This document shows positions 1 to 5,519 of a stretch of DNA of 5,882 bases, in pieces; position 1 is the first letter of the stretch, and each line of letters opens with the position of its first letter. A program made the position numbers and the translations under genes. The stretch comes from an uncultured Lachnospiraceae bacterium (GTDB taxonomy: Bacteria > Bacillota_A > Clostridia > Lachnospirales > Lachnospiraceae), in contig CACXDR010000206.1 in assembly GCA_902766415.1 (NCBI GenBank), positions 1 through 5,882 of the forward strand, written 5' to 3'. The notes beneath the pieces were generated by a model. The model searched no databases and had not been told where the DNA came from. It worked only from the letters and a program-made list of their open reading frames with translations.

Positions 1-266
1 CCAGCCAGGGAATACAGCATGGAGGAGAGGTTCCCGAAGGTAAATCCGGTCAGGACGATCCTGAGAAGCGAGACCGCCAGCGCGGGACGCTCCCCGAGCG
101 AATACAGCGCGACCATGGTGACAAGGTTCGCAAGCCCGAGCTTCACGCCAGGCACCCCCAGGTCGAAGGGGATCAGGACCTCGACGTAGCTCATGACCAT
201 GGCGAGCGCGATAAGAAGCCCGTACGCCGCGGCGGTGCCGCCCATGCCTTTGTTCCTGTCTTTCAT
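1..266 (-). CDS. Gx transporter / heptaprenyl diphosphate synthase component I family membrane protein, 5' part
   Basis: This is the N-terminal part (88 complete codons) of a hydrophobic integral membrane protein; the rest lies beyond the left edge. A short basic start (MKDRNKG) is followed by a membrane segment at about residues 11-33, then a highly characteristic stretch: PGVKLGLANLVT (39-50), a second hydrophobic segment, and SLLRIVLTGFTFGNLSSMLYSLA (66-88). This pattern matches the family named both 'heptaprenyl diphosphate synthase component I' (HepS-I) and 'Gx transporter'. Its members are small ECF-S-like membrane proteins, often near quinone or isoprenoid genes, and their true substrate is not settled. 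The ATG at 266 is preceded by GGAGA (275-279) with 8 nt spacing. Only about 20 nt separate it from the hairpin behind the Asp23 gene, so it has little room for its own promoter and probably depends on readthrough. Family assignment is from sequence recognition; the function is inferred. Confidence 0.85.
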   Translation of the reverse strand, partial: MKDRNKGMGGTAAAYGLLIALAMVMSYVEVLIPFDLGVPGVKLGLANLVTMVALYSLGERPALAVSLLRIVLTGFTFGNLSSMLYSLA

Positions 267-289
267 AAATCAGGTCTCCGCAATGAAAA

Positions 290-326
290 GGCTGCCGCAC
301 CATTCTCATGCTCTGATGCGGCAGCC
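290..326 (-). terminator. Terminator-like hairpin downstream of the Asp23 gene
   Basis: Perfect 10-bp arms (GGCTGCCGCA at 290-299 and TGCGGCAGCC at 317-326) enclose a 17-nt loop. On the minus strand the stem is followed by TTTT and then TCATTG, so the U-tract is short and the loop long. It starts 13 nt after the Asp23 stop codon and ends about 10 nt before the ribosome binding site of the Gx family gene. It may be a leaky terminator that lets some transcription through, or a processing/stability hairpin. Confidence 0.65.
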
Positions 327-339
327 ATATTCATCAGGT

Positions 340-711
340 TTATTCGATATTCACGCCCGCGATCTTCACGTTGACTTCAATGACCTTAAGTCCCGTCATG
401 TTCTCGATCGCGCTCATGACGCGGTCCTGGACCTTGGCGCTGACCTCGGGGATATTGTAGCTGTATTTGATGATCACGGAAAGGGCGACCGTGACGTGCT
501 CCTCGGTGACGTCGACCCTGACGCCCTTCTGAAGGTTCTTCACACCGATCTTTCCGATCACGCTGTTCGTGATATTGCCCGCAAGGCAGTCCACGCCTTC
601 CACCTCTGTCGCCGCAAGCGCCGCGATCACAGTCACCACATCGTCGGCGATACAGACCTCCCCGAGCTGCTCCGGGGCTTCCTGGACTTCGATCTTCTCT
701 TCTTTACTCAT
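340..711 (-). CDS. Asp23/Gls24 family envelope stress-type protein
   Basis: This 123-residue protein is a typical length for the Asp23/Gls24 (DUF322) family. Family features are the acidic N-terminus, the segment ending VIAALAATEVEGV (28-40), the loop with NITNSVIGKIG (46-56), alternating valine-rich strands (GVRVDV, HVTVALSVIIKYSYNIPEV, 63-90), then an amphipathic helix (VQDRVMSAIENMTGL) and the closing strand VIEVNVKIAGV. Family members are abundant cytoplasmic proteins. In staphylococci Asp23 is anchored to the membrane by AmaP and is linked to alkaline and cell-wall stress; in clostridia the role is mostly unknown. The ATG at 711 has AAGGAG at 719-724 with 7 nt spacing. A promoter-like element lies in the 76-bp gap behind rlmH, so the gene can be expressed on its own. 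No AmaP-like partner is visible beside it. Confidence 0.93.
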   Translation of the reverse strand: MSKEEKIEVQEAPEQLGEVCIADDVVTVIAALAATEVEGVDCLAGNITNSVIGKIGVKNLQKGVRVDVTEEHVTVALSVIIKYSYNIPEVSAKVQDRVMSAIENMTGLKVIEVNVKIAGVNIE

Positions 712-741
712 GGGAATACTCCTTCATGTTTAGGTTTCTTC

Positions 742-762
742 ATTATAAAGGGAATTATAGCA
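742..762 (-). promoter_or_regulatory. Probable promoter of the Asp23 gene
   Basis: On the minus strand an extended -10 element, TGC-TATAAT (754-762), has all six consensus bases. A second TATAAT lies at 742-747. No good -35 is seen at 17-18 nt (TATGCA/ATGCAA), which fits the extended -10 type. Start would be near 747, giving a short leader to the ribosome binding site at 719-724. It lies in the AT-rich gap after rlmH. Confidence 0.6.
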
Positions 763-787
763 GAAAGTGCCCCTTTTGCATACCCTG

Positions 788-1267
788 TCACTTGTGGTAG
801 GGCTCCCTGTTCCTGATCCGGTAGCTCCTGTAGATCTGCTCGAGGAGGATGACGCGCATAAGCTGGTGCGGGAACGTCATGTCCGAAAAGCTGACCTTCG
901 TGTCCGCCCGGTCCAGGACCTCCCTGGAAAGCCCGAGCGATCCGCCGATGATGAAGGTGATGTCGCCTCTGCCAAGCGTCTCCCAGCTTTCGTGGGCCTT
1001 CGAGAAGGCGACGGAATCATATTTCTTTCCCCGGATGTCGAGCACCACCGCGTAGGAGCGGTCCTTAAGCTTTCCGAGGATCCGCTTTCCTTCCTTTTCC
1101 CGGATCCTTTCGTCCGCCGCCTCCGAGCTCCCGTCCGGCGTTTTCTCGTCCTTCACCTCCACGAGCTCCAGGGAGCAGTAGCCGGAAAGACGCTTTGCGT
1201 ACTCCGAGACCGCGTCCTTCCAGAACCGTTCCTTCAGGCTCCCGACCGAGATCACGCTGATATTCAT
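788..1267 (-). CDS. rlmH: 23S rRNA (pseudouridine-1915-N3)-methyltransferase RlmH
   Basis: RlmH is a SPOUT-class, SAM-dependent methyltransferase that N3-methylates pseudouridine 1915 in helix 69 of 23S rRNA on the assembled 70S ribosome. The 159-residue length is normal for the family. The N-terminus MNISVISVGSLKERFW is typical. The knot that binds SAM shows as FIIGGSLGLSREVLDRAD (105-122), FSDMTFPHQLMRVILLEQIYRSYRI (127-151) and the conserved C-terminal EPYHK. An in-frame start further upstream (1300) would add 11 residues lying inside the preceding gene and is unlikely. The ATG at 1267 overlaps the stop codon of the response regulator gene as ATGA, and only a weak ribosome binding site precedes it. 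Translation is therefore probably coupled to the upstream gene. In Bacillus and relatives rlmH also lies near walRK, so the neighbourhood may be a remnant of that arrangement. Confidence 0.97.
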   Translation of the reverse strand: MNISVISVGSLKERFWKDAVSEYAKRLSGYCSLELVEVKDEKTPDGSSEAADERIREKEGKRILGKLKDRSYAVVLDIRGKKYDSVAFSKAHESWETLGRGDITFIIGGSLGLSREVLDRADTKVSFSDMTFPHQLMRVILLEQIYRSYRIRNREPYHK

Positions 1268-1956
1268 TCCGTCACCCGGAAGTAGTAGCCGACGCCCCAC
1301 TTCGTGTGGACGTAGCGCGGCTCGCTCGGCGAAGGCTCGACCTTCTCGCGGAGCCGCCGGACGTGCACATCGACCGTGCGGACGTCTCCCGACTCCTTGC
1401 CCCAGATCATGGACAGGAGCTTTTCACGGCTGAACACCTTGTTCGGGTTCGTGACCAGGAGCTCCATGATGTCGAACTCTTTCGCGGTCAGGTTGATCTC
1501 CTTCCCGCCGATGAATACGCGGCGTCCCTCGGTGTCGAGCTTCAGGTCCCCCGTGGTGATCATGTGGTCCTCCGCCCGTTTCTTCTGGTGGTTCTTCTGG
1601 TTCCTCCGGAGGATCGCCTTGATGCGCGCCTTCACCTCCAGGATATTGAAGGGCTTCGTGATGTAATCATCCGCCCCGTACTCGAGGCCGAGGATCTTGT
1701 CCATGTCCCCGCCCTTCGCCGTCAGCATAATGATCGGCACCTCAGAAAACTCGCGGACCGTCTGCATTACCTCGTAGCCGTCATGCTTCGGCAGCATGAC
1801 GTCCAGAAGCATCATGTCATATTCCGTCCTCCGCGCCATCTCGATGGCTTCCTCGCCGTCATACGCGCAGTCCACCTGCATTCCGTCCTGCTCAAGGCTG
1901 AACCGGATCCCCTTTACGATCAGTTTTTCATCATCGACCACCAGAACTCTGGGCAT
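1264..1956 (-). CDS. OmpR/PhoB family response regulator (WalR-like), no adjacent kinase
   Basis: This 230-residue two-domain regulator has a receiver domain (about 2-118) and a winged-helix DNA-binding domain (about 132-228). Receiver residues are all present: acidic pair D8/D9, phospho-acceptor D52 in LLDVMLP, T79 in IIMLTAK, and K101 in DDYITKPF. The winged helix shows LTAKEFDIMELL (156-167), VFSREKLLSMIWG (174-186) and the recognition region DVRTVDVHVRRLREKV (191-206), ending in KWGVGYYFR. The pattern resembles WalR/YycF or PhoP of Firmicutes; which one cannot be decided here. The ATG at 1956 is preceded by GAGGAG (1961-1966). A GTG at 1968 overlaps that ribosome binding site and is not a credible start. 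The gene overlaps rlmH by 4 nt and lies 90 bp behind comEA. No histidine kinase is encoded on either side, so its partner must be elsewhere. Confidence 0.95.
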   Translation of the reverse strand: MPRVLVVDDEKLIVKGIRFSLEQDGMQVDCAYDGEEAIEMARRTEYDMMLLDVMLPKHDGYEVMQTVREFSEVPIIMLTAKGGDMDKILGLEYGADDYITKPFNILEVKARIKAILRRNQKNHQKKRAEDHMITTGDLKLDTEGRRVFIGGKEINLTAKEFDIMELLVTNPNKVFSREKLLSMIWGKESGDVRTVDVHVRRLREKVEPSPSEPRYVHTKWGVGYYFRVTE

Positions 1957-1976
1957 ATTTCTCCTCACTTATCGGT

Positions 1977-1997
1977 AAAACGGATCCTCCGATCCGT
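1977..1997 (-). terminator. Short hairpin with T-run between comEA and the response regulator gene
   Basis: A perfect 7-bp stem (ACGGATC/GATCCGT, arms 1980-1986 and 1991-1997) with a 4-nt loop is followed on the minus strand by TTTT (1977-1980). It could terminate comEA transcripts. It also lies only about 10 nt before the ribosome binding site of the response regulator gene, and its loop reads GGAG, so a leader role is possible. I see no convincing promoter between this hairpin and the regulator gene. Confidence 0.5.
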
Positions 1998-2040
1998 GTC
2001 GTTATTCACCCGCGGGGCATCCGCCTCCGCGCTTCCCCCC

Positions 2041-2060
2041 TCCGGGTCATTCGACCCGGA
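2041..2060 (-). other. Inverted repeat spanning the comEA stop codon
   Basis: A perfect 8-bp stem (TCCGGGTC at 2041-2048, GACCCGGA at 2053-2060) encloses ATTC. The comEA stop codon (2047-2049) lies at the edge of the loop. No T-run follows; instead the minus strand continues with a G-rich tract. It is most likely a 3'-end stability or pausing element, or a chance palindrome in GC-rich sequence. Confidence 0.45.
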
Positions 2061-2964
2061 TCTTTTCCTTCAGTTTTTCGTAGGCCTTTTCCTTGATCCC
2101 CGGCACCTTCATGATGTCCTCCGGGGTCCGGAAGCCTCCGTGCGCCTCGCGGTAGCGGATAATGCTCCCGGCCCGCGTCTCCCCGATCCCGGGCAGCGTG
2201 ACGAGCTCCTCCATCGTGGCGCGGTTGATGTCGACGGTCCCGCTGTCCGGCCCGCCCGCGGCCTTTGCCCGGGCGTTTCCTGCGGCTCCGGCGCTTCCCG
2301 CGGCTCCGGCGTTTCCGGCGGACGATGCCTGTCTCCCCGCCGTTCTGTCCCCGGGACCCATGAAGCCCGGGTAAGCCCCCGCCTCGTCCGTCCGCGGCAC
2401 GTAGATCTTCATCCCGTCGAACAGCGGGTCCGCAAGGTTCAGGAGCCACGGCGCCGCGTCCTCCGTAAGGCCGCCGGCAAGCTCCACCGCGTCCGCGACG
2501 CGGCTGCCCTCCGCGCATGTGTAAACGTCAGGCACGCGGACAGCGCCGCACACGTAGACGACAGGACCCCCGGAAGGCTCCTCCACGGGGTCTTCATGAA
2601 AACCCTCCGCTCCCGCGTCCGGGCTTCCGCCTGCAGCTGCCGGCCATGTGCCGGCTCCCGACGCATCCTGGCCATCCGCTCTTCCGCCCGACAGCCTCTC
2701 TGCCTCCGGGCTGTCCGGGCTTCCGCCCGGCAGCTTCTCTGCCTCCGGGCTATCCGCGCTTCCGCCGGGCAGCTTCTCCGTCTCCGGGCCATCCGCGCTT
2801 CCGTCGGGCAGCCCTTCCGTTTCCGGGACTTCCGCGTACCCGGTAAGCCTCTCCGGCATGCTTCGCCCCTCCGCGCCGCGGAGGCTTACACTTAAGCCTG
2901 CGGCGAGAAGCACGGCCAGCGCCGCCGTTTTTCTCACAAATCTCTTTTTCAGGAATCTCTTCAA
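2047..2964 (-). CDS. comEA: ComEA-like competence protein: signal anchor, repeat linker, SLBB domain, helix-hairpin-helix DNA-binding domain
   Basis: ComEA is a membrane-anchored receptor that binds incoming double-stranded DNA outside the cell during natural transformation and hands it to the ComEC channel. From the TTG start the protein has 305 residues: a basic N-terminus with a membrane anchor (about 13-28), four 13-residue acidic repeats (about 46-97), an SLBB domain (VVYVCGAVRVPDVYTC..., about 135-192), a Gly/Ala/Ser-rich linker (about 210-240), and a C-terminal (HhH)2 domain starting VDINRATMEELVTLPGIGETRAGSII (244-269) and ending VPGIKEKAYEKLKEKI (287-302). The TTG at 2964 is chosen because AAGGGAGG (2970-2977) sits 5 nt upstream. 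An ATG at 3000 has a poorly placed ribosome binding site and falls at the expected transcription start. It is longer than usual for ComEA (about 200 residues) because of the repeat linker. No comEC or comEB is adjacent. DNA uptake in this strain is inferred only. Confidence 0.92.
   Translation of the reverse strand: MKRFLKKRFVRKTAALAVLLAAGLSVSLRGAEGRSMPERLTGYAEVPETEGLPDGSADGPETEKLPGGSADSPEAEKLPGGSPDSPEAERLSGGRADGQDASGAGTWPAAAGGSPDAGAEGFHEDPVEEPSGGPVVYVCGAVRVPDVYTCAEGSRVADAVELAGGLTEDAAPWLLNLADPLFDGMKIYVPRTDEAGAYPGFMGPGDRTAGRQASSAGNAGAAGSAGAAGNARAKAAGGPDSGTVDINRATMEELVTLPGIGETRAGSIIRYREAHGGFRTPEDIMKVPGIKEKAYEKLKEKIRVE
2282..2317 (-). repeat. 18-bp tandem repeat (2 copies) in the second comEA linker
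   Basis: Two adjacent 18-bp units (2282-2299 and 2300-2317) differ at two positions. They encode an Ala/Gly-rich low-complexity stretch (GNAGAAGSAGAAGNA) between the SLBB and helix-hairpin-helix domains. This is probably a flexible spacer that expands and contracts by slippage. Confidence 0.7.
2681..2836 (-). repeat. Four 39-bp in-frame tandem repeats in comEA
   Basis: Units lie at 2681-2719, 2720-2758, 2759-2797 and 2798-2836. Each begins with CTTCCG on the plus strand, and the copies have diverged progressively. On the coding strand each gives a 13-residue motif of the form (A/P)-D-(G/S)-P-E-(T/A)-E-(K/R/G)-L-(P/S)-G-G-S with small changes. The length is a multiple of three, so copy number can change without breaking the frame. 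The repeats form an acidic Pro/Gly spacer between the membrane anchor and the SLBB domain. Confidence 0.93.
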
Positions 2965-2969
2965 GGCAG

Positions 2970-2977
2970 CCTCCCTT
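2970..2977 (-). promoter_or_regulatory. Ribosome binding site that decides the comEA start
   Basis: AAGGGAGG on the minus strand lies 5 nt before a TTG codon at 2962-2964. Translation from that TTG begins with a lysine/arginine-rich N-terminus directly ahead of the membrane anchor, the expected architecture. The ATG 36 nt further upstream has only AGGA touching it, with no spacing. Confidence 0.7.
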
Positions 2978-3004
2978 TCGGAACGCTGCCGGACCTGCAT
3001 TCCT

Positions 3005-3034
3005 ATTCTAATACAAAAGAGCGGTCGTTTACAA
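3005..3034 (-). promoter_or_regulatory. Candidate comEA promoter inside the argD terminator region
   Basis: On the minus strand TTGTAA (3029-3034, 4 of 6 consensus) and TAGAAT (3005-3010, 5 of 6) are separated by 18 nt. The -35 lies in the loop of the argD terminator hairpin. The predicted start near 2998 would leave a leader of about 30 nt before the TTG start codon and would place the upstream ATG at the transcript end. Confidence 0.4.
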
Positions 3035-3045
3035 CAACCGCTCTT
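3017..3045 (-). terminator. Rho-independent terminator of the argBD operon
   Basis: Perfect 9-bp arms (AAGAGCGGT at 3017-3025 and ACCGCTCTT at 3037-3045) enclose an 11-nt loop that can form three further pairs. On the minus strand the stem runs into TTTTGTATT. It lies about 60 nt after the argD stop codon, beyond the duplicated argD tail, and separates the arginine genes from comEA. Confidence 0.8.
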
Positions 3046-3069
3046 CCGAAATTTAAGACTTGCCTGTCA

Positions 3070-3140
3070 TTACTCCATCGCCCGCTCAGGACGCGCGACA
3101 GCTTTCCTTACTCCATCGCCCGCTCAAGACGCGCGACAGC
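3070..3140 (-). repeat. 33-bp duplication of the argD 3' end
   Basis: Positions 3070-3102 repeat 3108-3140 with one difference in 33 (G at 3089, A at 3127); the copies are separated by 5 nt. The right copy is the real end of argD, encoding the last ten residues ([10 protein letters not shown]) and TAA. The left copy lies just behind the stop codon and would read AVARPERAME plus TAA, but a 38-bp period puts it out of frame. It looks like a fossil of a small duplication or of a recombination event at the gene end. Confidence 0.9.
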
Positions 3141-4301
3141 CTCGTCCGCCTCTTCCTTCGTGATGACCAGCGGCGGCAGGATACGGATAATGTTCGCGCC
3201 CGCGTTGATGAGGATCAGCTTCTCCTTAAGAAGCGCCTTCTCGATGATCGGAGCGACCGGCGCGTCGAACTCGACGCCCATCATGAGGCCGCGGCCGCGG
3301 ACGTCGATGATGTGCGGGTTCTTCGCCTTCAGGGCAAGGAGCTTCTCCTTTATGTACGCGCCCATCTCATTGACATGGCCGATGATATCGTCCTTCTCGA
3401 AGATCGAGAAGACTGCGTCGACAGCCGCGCAGACAAAGGGGTTGCCGCCGTAGGTGGTGCCGTGGTCGCCCGGGACCATGGCGGTGTTCGCCTTGCCGCA
3501 GGTCAGGAACGCGCCGACCGGGACGCCGTTGCCGATCGCCTTCGCGACGCACATGACGTCCGGCTTCACGCCGGAATGCTGCCAGGTGAAGTACTTTCCG
3601 GTACGTCCCATGCCGCACTGGACCTCGTCGAAGATCAGGATGAGGTCGTTCGCGTCCGCGATCTCCCTGACGCCCTTCAGGAACTCGTCCGTGCCCGGGT
3701 AGATTCCGCCCTCGCCCTGCAGCGGTTCGAGGATGATGCCGCAGGTGTGCTCATTGACCAGTGCCTTCACGGAGTCGAGGTTGTTGAACTCCGCGAACTT
3801 CACGCCCGGGATCAGCGGCTCGAACGGCTCGCGGTACTGCTGCTTTCCGGTGACGCTCAGCGCGCCCATGGAACGTCCGTGGAAGGAATGGTCCATGGCG
3901 ATGATCTCGAAGCGCTCATGGTCCTTGTTTTTCGAATAGGAATAGCGGCGGGCGATCTTCAGCGCGCCCTCGATGGCCTCCGTGCCGGAGTTCGTGAAGA
4001 ACACCTTGTCCATGCCGCTGGCAGCGAGGATCTTCTTTCCGGCGTTGACGGCAGGCTCCGTATAGAACATGTTGGAGACGTGGAGCATCTTGTCGATCTG
4101 GGCCTTCAGCGCCTCGTCGTAGCCCGGATAATGGCAGCCCAGGCCGACCACGCCGATGCCGGCAAAGAAATCGATGTACTCGTTCCCGTCGGTGTCATAA
4201 AGCTTCGCGCCCTGGCCGTGGTCCAGGACTACCTGGTAGCGGTTGTACGCCTTGTAAAGCACATTCTCGGCTTCGCTGATCTTATTCTGCATGTTACTCA
4301 T
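3108..4301 (-). CDS. argD: Acetylornithine aminotransferase ArgD
   Basis: ArgD is a PLP-dependent class III aminotransferase (subgroup II) that converts N-acetylglutamate 5-semialdehyde and glutamate to N2-acetylornithine and 2-oxoglutarate; many members also act on succinyldiaminopimelate. The 397-residue length is normal. Visible sites: [14 protein letters not shown] (105-118, phosphate-binding GT), [13 protein letters not shown] (140-152), [10 protein letters not shown] (190-199), [13 protein letters not shown] (223-235, with D225 for the pyridine nitrogen), catalytic K254 in [24 protein letters not shown] (280-288), and R373 in IRILPP. The ATG at 4301 has GGAGGAGG (4311-4318) 9 nt upstream. 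A more distant in-frame start at 4367 would add residues read inside argB and is rejected. The gene overlaps argB by 8 nt, so the two are co-translated. An ornithine or succinylornithine aminotransferase is less likely beside argB. Confidence 0.96.
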   Translation of the reverse strand: MSNMQNKISEAENVLYKAYNRYQVVLDHGQGAKLYDTDGNEYIDFFAGIGVVGLGCHYPGYDEALKAQIDKMLHVSNMFYTEPAVNAGKKILAASGMDKVFFTNSGTEAIEGALKIARRYSYSKNKDHERFEIIAMDHSFHGRSMGALSVTGKQQYREPFEPLIPGVKFAEFNNLDSVKALVNEHTCGIILEPLQGEGGIYPGTDEFLKGVREIADANDLILIFDEVQCGMGRTGKYFTWQHSGVKPDVMCVAKAIGNGVPVGAFLTCGKANTAMVPGDHGTTYGGNPFVCAAVDAVFSIFEKDDIIGHVNEMGAYIKEKLLALKAKNPHIIDVRGRGLMMGVEFDAPVAPIIEKALLKEKLILINAGANIIRILPPLVITKEEADEAVARLERAME

Positions 4302-5187
4302 GATCAAATGCCTCCTCCGTATCTTTTCTGATCGCAGTCCCGATGCCCTTGTTCGTGAAGATCTCAAGCAGCAGGCAGTGCGGCGTGCGGCCGTCCAGGA
4401 TATGGACGCGGGATACGCCGGCCTCGATCGCGTTGACGCAGTTCGTAAGCTTCGGGATCATGCCGCCGCCGGCCTTGCCCTCCGCAATGAACGCCTTGGC
4501 CTCGGTGACTGTCATCTCGGAGATCAGGGAATCCTTGTCCTCGAAGTCGCGGTACACGCCCTCGACGTCCGTCATGAACGCGAGCTTCTCCGCCTTCATG
4601 GCGCTCGCCACGGCACAGGCGGCATCGTCCGCGTTGATATTGTAGGTGTCGTGGTTCTTGTCGAAGCCGATGCAGCTGATGATCGGCAGGTAATCCTTCT
4701 CAAGAAGGTCGTACACGACCTGCGGGTTCGCCTTGGTGACGTTGCCGACAAAGCCGATGTCCTCGCCGTCCACGTAGCGCTTCTCGCAGCAGAGGAGGTC
4801 TCCGTCCTTGCCGCTGATGCCGACCGCCTTCACCCCGAGGGCATTGACCATAGCGACCAGGCTCTGGTTCACGCGGCTCAGCACCATCTCGGCGATCTCC
4901 ATGGTCTCGGCGTCAGTGACGCGGAGTCCCTTGACGAACTTCGCCTCCTTGCCGACCTTGCCGACCCACTTCGAGATCTCCTTGCCGCCGCCGTGGACGA
5001 TGACCGGCTTGAAGCCGACGAGCTTCAGGAGGACGACGTCCTGGATGACCTGCTTTTTCAGGTTCTCGTCCAGCATTGCCGCGCCGCCGTACTTCACGAC
5101 GATGACCTTGCGGTTGAATCTCTGGATATATGGAAGCGCCTCGATCAGGGTCTCGGCCTTCTGCATTACGATAGGATCATGTGCCAT
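4294..5187 (-). CDS. argB: Acetylglutamate kinase ArgB
   Basis: ArgB phosphorylates N-acetylglutamate to N-acetylglutamyl-5-phosphate, the second step of the acetylated ornithine pathway. The 297-residue protein has the amino acid kinase fold: VVKYGGAAM (30-38, K32 and the glycine loop), [11 protein letters not shown] (62-72), RVTD (89-92), FVGNV (146-150), [15 protein letters not shown] (183-197), MTDVEGV (205-211) and GGGMIPKL (240-247, with K246). An N-terminal stretch of about 26 residues precedes the first strand, and the C-terminus has [25 protein letters not shown] (260-284). Both resemble the hexameric, arginine-inhibited enzymes rather than the short E. coli type, so feedback inhibition by arginine is inferred. 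The ATG at 5187 has GGAGGA (5196-5201) 8 nt upstream. It is first in a two-gene operon with argD; argC and argJ, often upstream, are absent here. Confidence 0.97.
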   Translation of the reverse strand: MAHDPIVMQKAETLIEALPYIQRFNRKVIVVKYGGAAMLDENLKKQVIQDVVLLKLVGFKPVIVHGGGKEISKWVGKVGKEAKFVKGLRVTDAETMEIAEMVLSRVNQSLVAMVNALGVKAVGISGKDGDLLCCEKRYVDGEDIGFVGNVTKANPQVVYDLLEKDYLPIISCIGFDKNHDTYNINADDAACAVASAMKAEKLAFMTDVEGVYRDFEDKDSLISEMTVTEAKAFIAEGKAGGGMIPKLTNCVNAIEAGVSRVHILDGRTPHCLLLEIFTNKGIGTAIRKDTEEAFDHE

Positions 5188-5269
5188 AGCTTAATTCCTC
5201 CGGTTTTTATTATAGTCCCTGCGGGTACGGCTGTTCCGCGCGTTTCCGTCCGGCAAAGCCTTACGGGCT

Positions 5270-5278
5270 ATTATATCA
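5270..5278 (-). promoter_or_regulatory. argB: argB promoter (extended -10)
   Basis: On the minus strand TGA-TATAAT is a full extended -10 element with a consensus hexamer (5270-5275). No good -35 is found at 17-18 nt (ACCCTG), typical of extended -10 promoters. Start near 5263 gives a leader of about 75 nt. Another TATAAT at 5209-5214 is too close to the ribosome binding site to be the main promoter. Confidence 0.6.
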
Positions 5279-5336
5279 CACGCTCCGTGCTCCAGGGTAA
5301 AGAAATGCATCTTACACTTTCATAACTATACATGAT

Positions 5337-5354
5337 ATTGAATATTTTTTCAAC
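5337..5354. promoter_or_regulatory. ARG box (ArgR/AhrC operator)
   Basis: The inverted repeat TTGAAT-ATTT-TTTCAA (5338-5353) matches 11 of 12 arm positions of a perfect palindrome. Read on the minus strand, it agrees at 14 of 18 positions with the Bacillus AhrC box consensus CATGAATAAAAATKCAAK, as I remember it. It lies between the two promoters, about 60 bp upstream of the argB -10 and 66 bp upstream of the argG -35. It is therefore positioned to serve both arms in an arginine-dependent manner. Confidence 0.6.
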
Positions 5355-5419
5355 CACAAAAATCAGGTTTTCCGGCAAAAATTTTTTCCCTGTTTTTATC
5401 ATTTTTCTTTCAAAACCGC

Positions 5420-5448
5420 TTGCATTCCGCGCCATGCTGATGTATATT
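5420..5448 (+). promoter_or_regulatory. argG: argG promoter
   Basis: TTGCAT (5420-5425) and TATATT (5443-5448, 5 of 6 consensus) are separated by exactly 17 nt. A/T tracts upstream (5377-5412) could act as an UP element. Start near 5455 gives a leader of about 65 nt before the argG ATG. The -35 is weak (TTG then non-consensus). Confidence 0.55.
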
Positions 5449-5456
5449 TATAAAGC
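5439..5456. promoter_or_regulatory. Possible second, weaker ARG box over the argG -10
   Basis: TGTATATTTATAAA (5441-5454) fits the core pattern TGNATWWWWATNCA except for A in place of C; the outer positions do not fit. It overlaps the argG -10, a classic repressor site, and its centre is 102 bp from the centre of the better box. AT-rich promoter sequence makes a chance match plausible. Confidence 0.3.
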
Positions 5457-5519
5457 CTTTTTAACAAAGGCCTTGTTTTGTTATGAAAAATGAGGAAGTT
5501 CTGAAAGGGGAGCACCGAA

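Larger units (their letters stand above)
5188..5519. other. Divergent argB/argG regulatory region (332 bp without a gene)
   Basis: This is the only long gap, and its central part is clearly AT-rich compared with the genes. It holds the argB ribosome binding site and promoter on the left, an ARG box near the middle, an A/T-tract stretch (about 5341-5412), and the argG promoter and leader on the right. The argB leader (5220-5260) can form a weak GC-rich hairpin (GGACGG pairing with CCGTACC, one bulge) without a T-run. The argG leader starts with a small stem (GCCTTT at 5455-5460, AAAGGC at 5466-5471). I see no T-box, riboswitch or RNA gene. Confidence 0.7.

Noticed and set aside
2006..2518. Minus-strand frame overlapping comEA in another register
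   Set aside because: The product is a low-complexity Arg/Gly sequence made by the shifted frame of comEA; the SLBB and helix-hairpin-helix domains fix the true frame.
2681..2836. Regular repeats considered as a CRISPR array
   Set aside because: The units are directly adjacent without spacers and stay in frame with comEA, so they are a coding tandem repeat.
1306..2895. A 529-codon open frame on the plus strand across the response regulator and comEA
   Set aside because: It is antisense to two well-supported genes, has no ribosome binding site, and has an Arg/His/Leu-rich composition typical of the reverse frame of GC-rich genes.
3060..4331. Long plus-strand open frame opposite argD
   Set aside because: It mirrors argD in a GC-rich genome; the translation shows no recognisable domain and argD has all its catalytic residues.
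5209..5214. TATAAT immediately ahead of the argB ribosome binding site
   Set aside because: A start from it would fall on or next to the ribosome binding site; the extended -10 at 5270-5278 is better placed.
4291..5325. Long plus-strand open frame opposite argB, running into the intergenic gap
   Set aside because: It is an antisense shadow of argB, and its end falls in the AT-rich regulatory region with no coding character.
5188..5519. Search for a T-box or riboswitch upstream of argB or argG
   Set aside because: Both leaders are short (about 65-75 nt) and lack a T-box sequence or a terminator/antiterminator pair.
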